Of a stretch of DNA of 64,000 nucleotides, positions 51,968 through 61,269 are shown one piece after another. The stretch covers positions 2,179,001-2,243,000 of the forward strand of contig NZ_AP024485.1 of the NCBI RefSeq assembly GCF_020886695.1, written 5' to 3'. Origin of the DNA: Pseudodesulfovibrio sediminis (lineage in GTDB: Bacteria; Desulfobacterota; Desulfovibrionia; Desulfovibrionales; Desulfovibrionaceae). The translations under genes and the position numbers were made by a program. Within the stretch, counting starts at the first letter, position 1; the number at the start of each line of letters is the position of its first letter. Under the pieces are notes generated by a model that saw only the letters and a program-made list of their open reading frames with translations, had not been told where the DNA came from and did not search any database.

Positions 51968-52369
51968 ATGCCCAAACTTATCTATGCCCTTATCTGCTCC
52001 GACCTGATCATCGACAAGGATTCGAGCAGCACCTCTTTCATCCGCACCATCGAGCACGCAGTCGTGCCCGATCTGCCCGCCACCCTGCCTCCTGTCTTTT
52101 TCGCCAGCCTGTGGGACCTTGAAGACAACGCCGAAGCGCCGTTTTCCGTTTCCCTAGCCATGACCACACCCACAGGAGAAACCCTGACCATTGGCGCACA
52201 GGAGATCAAACCCGCCGGCACCGTGCTCCACAAGATGAACTTTCAGGTTCCCGGCCTGCGCGTGGAAGACGAGGGCAAGCATATTCTGTCCGTCTCGCTC
52301 AAGGATGGCGACTCATGGGAAACCAAAGCAGAGCTCCCGCTTTTTGTCTTTAAAAACGTGACTCAATAA
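51968..52369 (+). CDS. Hypothetical protein, DUF6941-like
   Basis: Protein of 133 residues starting at the ATG at 51968, 7 bases after GGAGG and 13 bases after the HEAT-repeat gene, so likely cotranscribed. It is beta-rich: KLIYALICSDLIID at the start, then PATLPPVFFASLWDLED, IGAQEIKPAGTVLHKMNF and KHILSVSLKDGD. This resembles the DUF6941 group of unknown function. A long hairpin follows the stop. Confidence 0.7.
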   Translation: MPKLIYALICSDLIIDKDSSSTSFIRTIEHAVVPDLPATLPPVFFASLWDLEDNAEAPFSVSLAMTTPTGETLTIGAQEIKPAGTVLHKMNFQVPGLRVEDEGKHILSVSLKDGDSWETKAELPLFVFKNVTQ

Positions 52370-52398
52370 CAATATTTACTGCAACTCGACTGCATTTA

Positions 52399-52456
52399 AA
52401 TGCAAAAGGCCATGGAATACGCGTTCATATCGCGGCATTCCATGGCCTTTTGCATT
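52399..52456 (+). terminator. 20-bp perfect hairpin ending the repressor-side operon
   Basis: Arms 52399-52418 and 52437-52456 pair perfectly over 20 bp, extended by inner CGCG/CGCG. It is 29 bases after the preceding stop. There is no T-run after the right arm. Confidence 0.75.
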
Positions 52457-52968
52457 GAATATACATATACATGCAAAGCATACCATTCATTTGGCATTGT
52501 ATTCACTCAATATTACACAACGAGCCAATACAGAGCCCAACCTTTAAAAATAATTTACATTTTTTTCAAAGTAAAACAGGCTATTAGATACAAAAAAAGC
52601 CAATTTTAACTGGACGTTTTACACCGGTTCTCATACTCTCAAATCGCCCACTCTATATTTATAGAGCTTACGTTTATACGCGCCGTCGGCGGTGCTTCAT
52701 GATCAAGAGGAATATACATGCGCCAGATAATACTCATACTCTCTGACAGGGAGAAGCGAATACCCTCAAGCAGCGAGTTGCGGTCGCTGGGGTTTCTCGT
52801 TTCTACTGCCGTTGCCGACCCTGGTCGAAACCCATCGCGGAGAACGGAAAGAAAAGCCACCGAGTCTCCCCCTGAACAATCGGAGAGAAAGCAGACAAAA
52901 GGGCTGGGGCCTGAAACGCCCCCGGTGCAAAAACACCGAGGGCTGCTTTGTGATCAGGATCGTGCCTG
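52457..52968. other. Intergenic region, AT-rich left half
   Basis: About 510 bases. The left half (52457-52700) is strikingly AT-rich with poly-T at 52561-52568 and poly-A at 52592-52598. From 52718 an 84-codon frame has AGAGGAA before its ATG, but its protein is of low complexity, matches no family and overlaps the terminator and 3' end of the ADH synthase gene, so I do not call it. No tRNA or known riboswitch is seen. Confidence 0.6.
52918..52943 (-). terminator. Terminator of the ADH synthase gene
   Basis: 10-bp stem (52918-52927 with 52934-52943, one mismatch or wobble) and a CAAAAA loop, 25 bases beyond the stop codon. On the minus strand it is followed by GTTTC, so the U-tract is short. 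Confidence 0.65.
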
Positions 52969-53772
52969 CTAGAGGATGTCCTCGTAACCGACAAGCGCGT
53001 CATCAACGGACGCATCTTCATGAACGATTCGATTGAGCACTTCCACCAATCGGGTGGAATCCGGGTGCTGAAACACGTTGCGTCCCACGGACAGTCCCGC
53101 ACCGCCGGCGTCAATGGATGTCCGCACGATTTCGAGAAATTCACGAGTGGAGTCCATCTTGGCTCCACCGGCAATGACCACAGGCACACAGGCACATTCC
53201 ACCACATGGGCAAAGCTCTCTGCACTGCCAGGATAGTTGACCTTGACCACATCCGCGCCAAGCTCGGCTCCAACGCGCGCGCAGTGGGCCACGATGTCGG
53301 GATCGTACTCATCAGCCACTTTCGGACCTCGCGCATAGACCATGGCCAAGAGGGGAATTCCCCAATCAGCGGCACTGGCAGCCACCTGTCCCAGGTCTGT
53401 GAGCATCTGTCCTTCTGTCTCATCCCCAAGGTTTACATGCACGCTGACTCCGTCAGCACCCAGGCGAATCGCTTCTTCGACCGTGGTCACCAACCGTTTC
53501 AGATTGGGAAAAGGCGAAAGGCAGGTGCCTGCCGACAGATGAACGATACATCCGAAGTCGCGTCCCTGCATGCGGTGGCCCAATTTGACCTGTCCCTTGT
53601 GAACCAGACCGGCGTTTGCCCCGCCGGCGACAAGATTGGTGACGGTATCGCGCATCTTTTCCAGACCGGCAATGGGCCCTACGGTCACACCGTGGTCCAT
53701 GGGCACGATTATGGTCCGTCCGGTATTACGATTGAATATTCTTTCCAAACGAATGGCTTTACCTATATGCAT
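52969..53772 (-). CDS. 2-amino-3,7-dideoxy-D-threo-hept-6-ulosonate synthase (ADH synthase)
   Basis: Class I aldolase of the DeoC/FbaB group, 267 residues. It makes the first committed intermediate of the archaeal-type, DAHP-independent shikimate route also found in Desulfovibrio. The start at 53772 gives the family N-terminus MHIGKAIRLERIFNRNTGRT. Motifs are IVPMDHGVTVGP, the VVKVNYPGS strand whose lysine would form the Schiff base, VVIAGGAKMDS and GAGLSVGRNVFQHPD. The usual partner, 3-dehydroquinate synthase II, is not adjacent. A longer frame to 53841 adds a basic leader without a ribosome site. Confidence 0.85.
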   Translation of the reverse strand: MHIGKAIRLERIFNRNTGRTIIVPMDHGVTVGPIAGLEKMRDTVTNLVAGGANAGLVHKGQVKLGHRMQGRDFGCIVHLSAGTCLSPFPNLKRLVTTVEEAIRLGADGVSVHVNLGDETEGQMLTDLGQVAASAADWGIPLLAMVYARGPKVADEYDPDIVAHCARVGAELGADVVKVNYPGSAESFAHVVECACVPVVIAGGAKMDSTREFLEIVRTSIDAGGAGLSVGRNVFQHPDSTRLVEVLNRIVHEDASVDDALVGYEDIL

Positions 53773-54028
53773 CCTGTACCTCGCTCCTGGCGGTTTTCTT
53801 CTTTTAAGGCTAGATCGCGTTCTCATAATACAGTCGGACAAAAGATGAAAGTGGAAACAGAATTCAATACAGCGCGATAATGGTTCCTAATTATCTGGTG
53901 TTTGTTCCAAAGAACAGTAATTGTCATTGACTACTGTTGACGAAGTCTCATTTTCAAGATTAATATTATTCATTATCACAAAAGCCACGTTTCAGCCTTT
54001 GTGTTATCATATATAAAAGGGGCAGTTG

Positions 54029-55273
54029 ATGAGCGAGAGCACATACGAATCCGTATTCATGGCCAGACAGCCGATTCTAGATACCCAAAACGAAACATGG
54101 GGCTACATGACGCTCTTCAGGGACAGTGAAAACGCTGATCACGCCATCCTCAACAACACCTCCGAAGCGACCATGAGCCTGGTCGCGAACCTCCCTCTCT
54201 GCGGCGGGGTTGGCGGCAATCAGGCCCGTCTTCTGGTCCACTTCACCCCCGAGTCAATCATCCGGGGCGTACCGCATGCCATCCCCTGGGACAACACAGT
54301 CATCATTCTAGAAGAAATACAGACCACCGAGGAGGCCCTTATCGTCGCTCTCGGCGACCTCCTGATCGACGGCTTTGAGCTGGCCATCAACAACTTCGAG
54401 GGCAAGCCCGGATGCGAGCGACTGGCTGAGCTGGCCGACACCTTCATTGTGGATATACAGGGCAAGGATGAAGCCGACATTGAGGCCATCGTCACCAAGG
54501 GAAAGAAATTCGGCAACGCAAAAATGATCGCCAAATGCGTGGAAACCAGTGAAGAGCTGGCAAAGGCCCAAAAGGCCGGTTTCACCCTGTTCCACGGTTT
54601 CTTCTTCAAGAAACCCAAAAACGAAACAGGGCGAAAAATCAACTCGTCCAAAATAACCCGACTCAAGCTTTTCGAGATCATCGAAAAGGAAGAGCCTGAT
54701 TTTGACGCACTGGCATTGGCCATCGAGGCTGACGTGGCCATCAGCTATCGCCTGCTCAACTTTCTCAATTCAGCAAATTTCAGCTTTGCCACCAAAGTGA
54801 CGTCCATAAAGCAAGCCGTTGTCCTGACAGGGTGGAAACCGCTGCGCAACTGGCTCCGGCTCATCATCCTCACGGACCTCACCCCGTCGGACAAGACGCA
54901 GGAACTGACCTATCTCTCGGCCCATCGGGCCAAACTCTTCGAAACCGCAGCCCTTGGCAGCGGATACGAAGAGGAGTCAGACAAGCTCTTCATGGTCGGC
55001 CTGTTCTCTCTGCTGGACGCCATGCTCGACACGGACATGGAAGAAATCCTCAATCACCTGCCCGTGGACAACGACATCAAAGCGGCCCTGTGCGGAAAGA
55101 AAAACCGGTACACCCCGTGGCTGGACCTGGCGAAAGCCCTGGAAGAGTCCGACTGGGACGAAGTCAGCGTCTGCTCCCAGACTCTCAACATCCTCCCAGG
55201 CACGGTGGCTGTCAGCTATCAGCACGCCTTCACCTGGGCTGACACCTTCTTCACCACAAGTCCGGGAGAATAG
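54029..55273 (+). CDS. EAL-HDOD signalling protein with degenerate EAL
   Basis: Protein of 414 residues, YuxH type. The N-terminal EAL-like domain opens VFMARQPILDTQNETWGYMT where active enzymes have GYELL, so the catalytic glutamate is missing. Downstream metal-binding residues are also not evident. The HDOD domain begins near residue 205 (KLFEIIEKEEPDFDALALAI, then AISYRLLNFLNSANFSF and TSIKQAVVLTGW). This suggests a binding or scaffold role in c-di-GMP or stress signalling without hydrolysis. AAGGGG lies before the ATG. Confidence 0.85.
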   Translation: MSESTYESVFMARQPILDTQNETWGYMTLFRDSENADHAILNNTSEATMSLVANLPLCGGVGGNQARLLVHFTPESIIRGVPHAIPWDNTVIILEEIQTTEEALIVALGDLLIDGFELAINNFEGKPGCERLAELADTFIVDIQGKDEADIEAIVTKGKKFGNAKMIAKCVETSEELAKAQKAGFTLFHGFFFKKPKNETGRKINSSKITRLKLFEIIEKEEPDFDALALAIEADVAISYRLLNFLNSANFSFATKVTSIKQAVVLTGWKPLRNWLRLIILTDLTPSDKTQELTYLSAHRAKLFETAALGSGYEEESDKLFMVGLFSLLDAMLDTDMEEILNHLPVDNDIKAALCGKKNRYTPWLDLAKALEESDWDEVSVCSQTLNILPGTVAVSYQHAFTWADTFFTTSPGE

Positions 55274-55283
55274 CCCGAGCTCC

Positions 55284-56489
55284 ATGCCCCTGTCACGCCG
55301 TGACTTTCTCGCATCCATGGTCGGACTCGGCACACTGCTTTGCCCTTGCACCGGCACAACCGGCCCTTTGCCCAAAGGGACATTCGCTCTTACGGGCACG
55401 GTCATCACCGGCACCGGACAGCATCCCCTGAAAAACGGCACAGTGCTCGTGAACAAGGGAATCATCGAAGCCGTGCTCCCCGAAGCGCACATCACGGATC
55501 GGCCAGTGATCGCCCTGCCTGACGCGGCCATTCTGCCCGGCATAATCAACGCCCACTGCCACCGCATCCACACCCGGGAAGAAAGAAGGGACCGCTGGCT
55601 CGCAAAGGGAGTCACCAGCATCGGCGACGTGGGATCAACTCTGGACGACATGCGCCTGCTGGCACAGTCGCCAACAGGGACAACAGCAACCGCGGCATTC
55701 TGCGGCCCCATGATAGCTCCATCCGGCGGCTACCCCACCCCCATACACAAGCCGGTATACGCCCTGGTCGCAGACACCCCAAAACAAGGCAGGGAAACGG
55801 TCAGGCAGTTGGAGGGTCAGGGCGCGACCATGATCAAGATTTCCTTTGAGCCGGGCATCATGCCCAGACCATGGCCCATGTTCGACGCGGACACGGCAGA
55901 GGCTATCTGTACCGAGGCACGCCGACTCGGGCTGATCATACGCTGCCATGTGGAAGATTTCGCAGGGCTGAAACCGGCGCTGGACGCGGGAGTCAACACC
56001 GTGGAACATGTGCCGTATCGCTGGCACGAGAAGGGTGTCATCCGCCAGATCTTCAACGACAACGGGGAACTCATCCCTTCCTATATCGCCATGCTGGAGC
56101 GCATGGTCCGCGAGAACATCATTCTCACACCGACGTTGGACGTGCTCAACAGAACCCCCTGGAAAGGACCGGCGCTGTTCGAGCCGGTCAGAACGTTCAA
56201 CGCCATGGGAGGCCGCATGGCCCTGGGTAACGACTTCCCGTATCGCCGCACGGATGCGGGCATGCCGCTTGAAGAAATGCGCCTCCTGGCCTGTGCGGGG
56301 TTGTCTTCGTCTCAAATCATACAGGCAGCCACGCGGACCTCGGCAGCGGCCTGCAATCTTTCGACCAGAGGCACCCTCGCCCCAGGCATGGCCGCCGACA
56401 TCCTGGTCACTGCCGCGAACCCAGACACGACCATGACCACCCTCGAGGCACCACGGCACATCATCAAGGATGGCATTTTCATCAACTGA
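55284..56489 (+). CDS. Exported amidohydrolase-family protein
   Basis: Protein of 401 residues from the ATG at 55284, 10 bases after the EAL-HDOD stop. A twin-arginine-like motif (LSRRDFL) and a hydrophobic stretch ending LLCPC indicate Tat export, possibly as a lipoprotein. The amidohydrolase barrel starts at IINAHCHRIH (metal histidines), with RCHVEDFAG, GVNTVEHVPYRWH and LGNDFPYRR supplying later metal and substrate residues. A small composite-domain strand closes the C-terminus (APGMAADILVTAANPDTTM). Substrate unknown; it may hydrolyse cyclic amides or imidazolonepropionate-like rings. Confidence 0.85.
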   Translation: MPLSRRDFLASMVGLGTLLCPCTGTTGPLPKGTFALTGTVITGTGQHPLKNGTVLVNKGIIEAVLPEAHITDRPVIALPDAAILPGIINAHCHRIHTREERRDRWLAKGVTSIGDVGSTLDDMRLLAQSPTGTTATAAFCGPMIAPSGGYPTPIHKPVYALVADTPKQGRETVRQLEGQGATMIKISFEPGIMPRPWPMFDADTAEAICTEARRLGLIIRCHVEDFAGLKPALDAGVNTVEHVPYRWHEKGVIRQIFNDNGELIPSYIAMLERMVRENIILTPTLDVLNRTPWKGPALFEPVRTFNAMGGRMALGNDFPYRRTDAGMPLEEMRLLACAGLSSSQIIQAATRTSAAACNLSTRGTLAPGMAADILVTAANPDTTMTTLEAPRHIIKDGIFIN

Positions 56490-56579
56490 TTCAAGGGGGA
56501 TACACCAAGGCTCACCGCCTGGCCGTGCACACAATGCACGCCGAGCCGTTGCAGACGGCACCCGCGAGGAACGACTGGA

Positions 56580-57449
56580 CTACAGGCGACGGGCGGCTTC
56601 GGAGCGCAACGCCGTCTCACCGACCAGGGCCTGATCAATAAGGGCCAGCGCCTTTTCCCTGCCGGACGGCAGGCGGACCTTGAGGGGCAGATAATTTGAA
56701 GCATGATTGGCCAGAAAGAGTCCCCGCGACAGCGTCAATCCGGCCACCAGCTCACGTATTTCCGTCAAAATGGTGAAGGCGTCGGGCAGGACGAACTCCC
56801 CGCGTTCAAAGCGATCGTGCAGCGGCGTGCCCGGCACCAGCATGAGACTGAGTGCGCCGATCTGATCAGGGTCCATCGCACTCAGCGCCCGGGCGGTCTC
56901 CCGTGCATGGACCAGAGATCGCTCCACACCACCAAGACCGTTGATCACAGTGACGTTGAGTTTCAGACCAGCGGCCTTCACTCGCCGCCCCTGCGCCACA
57001 ATGAACGCACTGTCGCCATTCTTGTTCATGGCCTTGAGAATCTCGTCATCGCCGGACTCCAGTCCCATATAGACAATCCCCAAGCCCAGTTCCCGGAGGT
57101 GCCTCAACTCTGCATCGGACTTCCTGTCCAGACTCTTTGCATTGGCATAGGTGCCCACACGGGTCACCCAGGGCAGCCGCTCGCGGATGACGGTCAGAAT
57201 ATCCACCAACTGCGACTGCGGCAGAATCATGGCGTCGCCGTCACACAAAAAAACCCGGCGCTGTCTTCGGCAGTTGCGCGCAGCGAACTCGATATCGGCC
57301 AGCCACGTCTCGCGCGCCTTGATGTCGAACCGCTTCTCCAGATACGCACCGCAAAACCCGCATTTGCCATGCGAACACCCCAGGGTCACCTGCAACAGAA
57401 TAGACCCGGCTTCGCTGGGCGGACGTATAATCATACCCTGATGATCCAT
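56580..57449 (-). CDS. Radical SAM protein
   Basis: Protein of 289 residues from the ATG at 57449, with AAGGAG upstream; a longer frame to 57521 is possible. The cluster motif is GCSHGKCGFCGAY, a C-x4-C-x2-C variant of the usual C-x3-C-x2-C seen in a COG1032-like group. MGLESGDDEIL and LNVTVINGLGG are SAM-barrel strands. There is no B12 domain. The substrate is unknown. It converges with the amidohydrolase and is divergent from the sensor kinase. Confidence 0.85.
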   Translation of the reverse strand: MDHQGMIIRPPSEAGSILLQVTLGCSHGKCGFCGAYLEKRFDIKARETWLADIEFAARNCRRQRRVFLCDGDAMILPQSQLVDILTVIRERLPWVTRVGTYANAKSLDRKSDAELRHLRELGLGIVYMGLESGDDEILKAMNKNGDSAFIVAQGRRVKAAGLKLNVTVINGLGGVERSLVHARETARALSAMDPDQIGALSLMLVPGTPLHDRFERGEFVLPDAFTILTEIRELVAGLTLSRGLFLANHASNYLPLKVRLPSGREKALALIDQALVGETALRSEAARRL

Positions 57450-57650
57450 AATTCCCTGTACTCCTTCCACCGCACGATACGGAAACCCGACAAAATGGCA
57501 AGCAGGACGAGTGGAATCCAACAGTCAATACAGGTTATCATTGACCTGTTTACGCCTTTTTCCTACAGTCTCCATCATCAAGAAACTCTCTTTGGCCGAC
57601 CTCGAATTCGCACCTTGTCTTGATCGGTGCAGCGTAAAGACAAAACAAGC

Positions 57651-60089
57651 ATGACGATACAAAAAAAACCGGCACGCCCCACATCCTATGTGGCCTTGGA
57701 TGAGACATCCCAGGCCCTTCTGGACTCTTCGGTGGAATCCGCGCTTGTCATGGATGTTTCCGGGTATGTCCTCGCTGCCAATGCAGCTGCGGCCAAGCTC
57801 TTCGATCTCAAATCCGGCGAAAATCTGCACCAATCCAATTTTTTCGCTCTCCTGCCGGAGGAAGCGGCCAACTCCCGCAGGGCCAAGATAGACGAAGCCA
57901 TTCGCGATGTCCGCTCCGTGCGCTTCGAGGAGGAGGCCAATGGACGTTCACTCGTCCACTCCATCGTTCCGGTCGCCAACCCGTGGGGCGAAGTCGCCCG
58001 ACTGGCAGTTCACACGCTTGACCTGACCAAACTGCGACGCACGGATGAGGACCTCCGCCGTGAACAGCAACGCCAGATTTTCTTTATGGAGTCCCTGCCC
58101 GGTATAGTCTATCACCTGTACCCGGATCAGACCATCCGCTACGCCAACCGCTACTTCAGGCGCTATTTCGGCAGTCCCAAGGACAAAATCTGTAGCGAGG
58201 CGCTCAATTGTACAAAGGAATCCGGTGGCTGCCCGCCCATGGTGGCCATGAACTCCGACAAGGCCGTGGAGTGGGACTGGACCGATGCCAAGGGACGCAC
58301 CTTTCACCTCCAATGCTCCCCCATGACCGACTCGGCGGGCGAACGCATGATCATGGTCCTCGGCATCGATATCACAGCCAGACAGCGGGCCGAAGACGCC
58401 TTGAAAAAGGCGCGCGACAAGCTGGAAGAACGCGTGCGGCAACGCACGGAAGCCCTGGAACGGGCCAACGCCGAGTTGACACAAAAATCCACCCGTCTTG
58501 TCACCGCCATGAAAAAGGCGGACGCGGCGGCGCGGGCAAAGTCATCATTTCTGGCCAACATGAGCCATGAAATCCGCACCCCGCTCAATGCTGTGCTCGG
58601 CATGTCCGAACTCGCATTGACCGTGAACGACAAGGACAGAAAAGACGAATATCTGAAACGCGTCATGGAAGCCGGCAATTCACTGCTGTCCATCATCAAT
58701 GACATCCTCGATTTCTCCAAGATCGAAGCGCAAAAGATGTCCCTGGAAGCCATCGACTTCGACATTCGTAAAATCATCGAGGCCACGCTGGACATGCATA
58801 TGCTCTCGGCCAGCGACAAAGGGCTTCGGGTTTCGGCACAGGTGGACAAGGCCGTGCCCGCGGCACTGGTCGGCGATCCTTCCCGACTGCGCCAGGTCAT
58901 CATCAACCTGCTCTCCAATGCCATAAAATTCACGGAAAACGGCAGCGTGACCATCACCGTCTCCCTTAAAGACGCAGCCGAGACCATTACTCCGGGGGAT
59001 CCCGTCACACTCGTCGTCAAGGTCATCGACACGGGGGTGGGCATCCCGGCAAACAAACAGCGGGCCATATTCAAATCATTTCTGCAAGCCGATGATTCCG
59101 TTACCCGCAAATACGGCGGGACAGGGCTCGGCCTGGCTATCTGCAAGCTCCTTGTAGAGCTCATGAACGGCGAAATATCCATTGAAAGCCAAGAGCATAA
59201 GGGAAGCACGTTCTCCTTTTCAGTCAAACTCACAGTCGGCGACCCCAAGGTACTCAGGGAAATCAGCCCCGCTCCCGACTGTGTTGAAAAGCCGGACATC
59301 ACGCCACTCCGCATCCTGCTGGCCGATGACAACCCCCTCAACAAGGAACTGGCCATGACGCTGCTCATTGAGCAGAATCATTCGGTCCTTGCCGTGGAGA
59401 ACGGGTTTCAGGCGCTCGAAGCTGTCAAGGCAGAGGAATTCGATATCGTGCTCATGGACATTCAGATGCCCATCATGGACGGCGTCTCTGCCACCAGGGC
59501 CATCCGCGACCCCAACTCCGGCGCCCTTGATCCGACCATCCCCATCATCGCCCTGACAGCACACGCCCTGAAGGGCGACAGGGAGCGTTTCCTGGCGGTG
59601 GGCATGAATGACTACATCTCAAAGCCCATTACCATCGCTGATTTTTATGCCACCATCGCCCGTGCGGCAAACAAGGCCGAAAAAACAACCTGCACCGCCG
59701 AGGAGCAGAAGAAGTCCGGCAATTCAGGCACTCCCTTTGACCGCCAGACAGCACTGGACATGCTCGGCGGTCGCACGTACCTGCTCTCTCGCATGGATGA
59801 TATTTTCATCCGGGACGTGCCCAATGAAATGCAGGAGTTGTTCGCGTTCTTCGAACAGGGTGAGATGGACGAGGCCAAAAGAATGGCCCATTCGATCAAA
59901 GGGTCTGCCCGAACAGTCGGCGCCCAGCGTCTAGGAGCCATCGCAGAGCAACTGGAGTATCTGTGCAAACAGAAAGACACGGATTCTGCCAAACAGGAAC
60001 TCAAAATCCTTGAGTCCGAAGTCGAATTTGCGCTAGAGTATATCTCGAAAGAGGGCAGCAGTAGCCTCGCCAACGAGAAGGAGAAATGA
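57651..60089 (+). CDS. Hybrid sensor histidine kinase with PAS, receiver and Hpt domains
   Basis: Protein of 812 residues from the ATG at 57651 (a GTG at 57627 is in frame). No membrane segment. Order: PAS (about 15-125), PAS (about 135-255, IFFMESLPGIVYHLYPDQTI), coiled coil, HisKA with the phospho-His in SHEIRTPLN near 305, HATPase with GVGIPANKQ and GGTGLGLAICK, receiver (ILLADDNPLNKELA, LMDIQMPIMDG), and C-terminal Hpt (MAHSIKGSARTVGA). A soluble four-step phosphorelay. Its stop overlaps the start of the next receiver gene (ATGA), the probable partner. Confidence 0.9.
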   Translation: MTIQKKPARPTSYVALDETSQALLDSSVESALVMDVSGYVLAANAAAAKLFDLKSGENLHQSNFFALLPEEAANSRRAKIDEAIRDVRSVRFEEEANGRSLVHSIVPVANPWGEVARLAVHTLDLTKLRRTDEDLRREQQRQIFFMESLPGIVYHLYPDQTIRYANRYFRRYFGSPKDKICSEALNCTKESGGCPPMVAMNSDKAVEWDWTDAKGRTFHLQCSPMTDSAGERMIMVLGIDITARQRAEDALKKARDKLEERVRQRTEALERANAELTQKSTRLVTAMKKADAAARAKSSFLANMSHEIRTPLNAVLGMSELALTVNDKDRKDEYLKRVMEAGNSLLSIINDILDFSKIEAQKMSLEAIDFDIRKIIEATLDMHMLSASDKGLRVSAQVDKAVPAALVGDPSRLRQVIINLLSNAIKFTENGSVTITVSLKDAAETITPGDPVTLVVKVIDTGVGIPANKQRAIFKSFLQADDSVTRKYGGTGLGLAICKLLVELMNGEISIESQEHKGSTFSFSVKLTVGDPKVLREISPAPDCVEKPDITPLRILLADDNPLNKELAMTLLIEQNHSVLAVENGFQALEAVKAEEFDIVLMDIQMPIMDGVSATRAIRDPNSGALDPTIPIIALTAHALKGDRERFLAVGMNDYISKPITIADFYATIARAANKAEKTTCTAEEQKKSGNSGTPFDRQTALDMLGGRTYLLSRMDDIFIRDVPNEMQELFAFFEQGEMDEAKRMAHSIKGSARTVGAQRLGAIAEQLEYLCKQKDTDSAKQELKILESEVEFALEYISKEGSSSLANEKEK

Positions 60090-60457
60090 TGAAAACCATT
60101 CTGGTCGTAGACGATGCTCCCATGATTCGGGAGTTGCTCAAATCGGTACTTGAAGCCGAAGGCTTCAAGGTGCTTGAAGCCGCAGATGGTGAAGAAGCTA
60201 TCCGCATCTGTCAGAACGCCACGATCGACCTGTCAATCATTGATATTTTTCTGCCCAAGAAAGGTGGCCTTCAGGTCATGGGTGAACTGATAAAAGCCGA
60301 TAGCTCGCATAAGTTCATCGCCATCTCCGGCGGTGAGGCGTTCAACCCCGAATCAATTGTTGAACTGGCCAAGGTCTATGATGTCGTGGACACCTTCACC
60401 AAACCCATCGACACCAGAAAGCTGTTGCAATCCGTCAACAACGCCTTGAAGGACTAA
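60086..60457 (+). CDS. Single-domain response regulator (CheY-like)
   Basis: Receiver of 123 residues, or 122 if the second ATG at 60089 is used. The acidic pocket is VDDAP at the N-terminus, the phospho-Asp lies in LSIIDIFLPKKGG near residue 55, and the Lys is in TFTKPIDT near 109. No output domain. It overlaps the hybrid kinase by 4 bases with AAGGAG upstream, so it is translationally coupled and likely phosphorylated from the kinase's Hpt domain. A bidirectional terminator follows. Confidence 0.93.
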   Translation: MMKTILVVDDAPMIRELLKSVLEAEGFKVLEAADGEEAIRICQNATIDLSIIDIFLPKKGGLQVMGELIKADSSHKFIAISGGEAFNPESIVELAKVYDVVDTFTKPIDTRKLLQSVNNALKD

Positions 60458-60507
60458 GAACACAAAAAAGGCCGCCCAAACTGATCCGGGCGGCCTTTTT
60501 TGTGTTC
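60458..60507. terminator. 20-bp hairpin between receiver gene and CBS gene
   Basis: Arms 60458-60477 and 60488-60507 are perfectly complementary over 20 bp with CTTTTTTGTG/CACAAAAAAG ends, giving T-runs on both strands. It serves both convergent genes. Confidence 0.9.
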
Positions 60508-60514
60508 TTTTTCG

Positions 60515-61192
60515 TCACATCAAATCCACTGTGACGCCTTCGGCCACATAAAACAGCAGAAGATATTTTTTCTGCAGGATGTCCACGACCTCATCCACCG
60601 ACATGTCCCCCATGTCTTCTATGGACACATAGGCATTCGAGAACCCGGAGTTCACGGCATCATGCGCCGTGAACACACTGGAAAAAAACACACCCAGTTC
60701 GCGCAGATCACACAACAGCTCGGCCAACAGATTGGCCCGGCCATCCATCCGCACGGCAAACTGCGCCCCTCCCCGGAGAGAACCGGAGGCGGTACACAGA
60801 TAGCGCAAAACATCCTGCTGGGTGATGATCCCCATGAGCTGACCGGAATCCACGACCGGCAGCCCGCCGATCTTGTGTTTGACCTGGAGTTCGGCCACTT
60901 CGGTCATGGCCGCATCAGACGGCACCGAGATAGGGTCCATGGTCATGATGTCTTCAGCCGTCAGCGTATACAATCCGCCGCCCTGCTCTGAAATGGGATC
61001 ACCGGGAATGAACTTGGAAGGCATGGCGTCACGGATATCACGATCAGACACGATCCCGACAAGCAAACCTGCGCTGTCGATAACGGGAAACTGACGAATG
61101 TTCTTCTCGCGCAGGATTTCTGCGGCATCAAGTACCGACGAATTCACACCAAGAGAAATGACGTTGATTGTCATCCAATCTCTGACCAGCAT
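60515..61192 (-). CDS. CBS-pair protein with ACT-like C-terminus (second copy)
   Basis: Protein of 225 residues with the same design as the one at 42981: first CBS (MLVRDWMTINVISL, GIVSDRDIRDAMPSK), second CBS (DIMTMDPISVPS, IGGLPVVDSGQLMGIITQQD) and an ACT-like end from about 140. The shared block GIVSDRDI(K/R)DA(S/M)PSK shows they are paralogues. Its role is unknown but probably nucleotide or amino-acid sensing. It is separated from the hybrid kinase gene upstream by 77 bases. Confidence 0.88.
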   Translation of the reverse strand: MLVRDWMTINVISLGVNSSVLDAAEILREKNIRQFPVIDSAGLLVGIVSDRDIRDAMPSKFIPGDPISEQGGGLYTLTAEDIMTMDPISVPSDAAMTEVAELQVKHKIGGLPVVDSGQLMGIITQQDVLRYLCTASGSLRGGAQFAVRMDGRANLLAELLCDLRELGVFFSSVFTAHDAVNSGFSNAYVSIEDMGDMSVDEVVDILQKKYLLLFYVAEGVTVDLM

Positions 61193-61269
61193 CCTCTACC
61201 CCCCGCCTAGATTTCACTGTGAAAAAGGTCAGTAACGATACGCATTCACAAAACCAAACGCAATGGAAT

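Noticed and set aside
52718-52972. 84-codon open frame with a plausible ribosome site
   Set aside because: The protein is low complexity with no family likeness, and the frame runs through the terminator and 3' end of the convergent ADH synthase gene.
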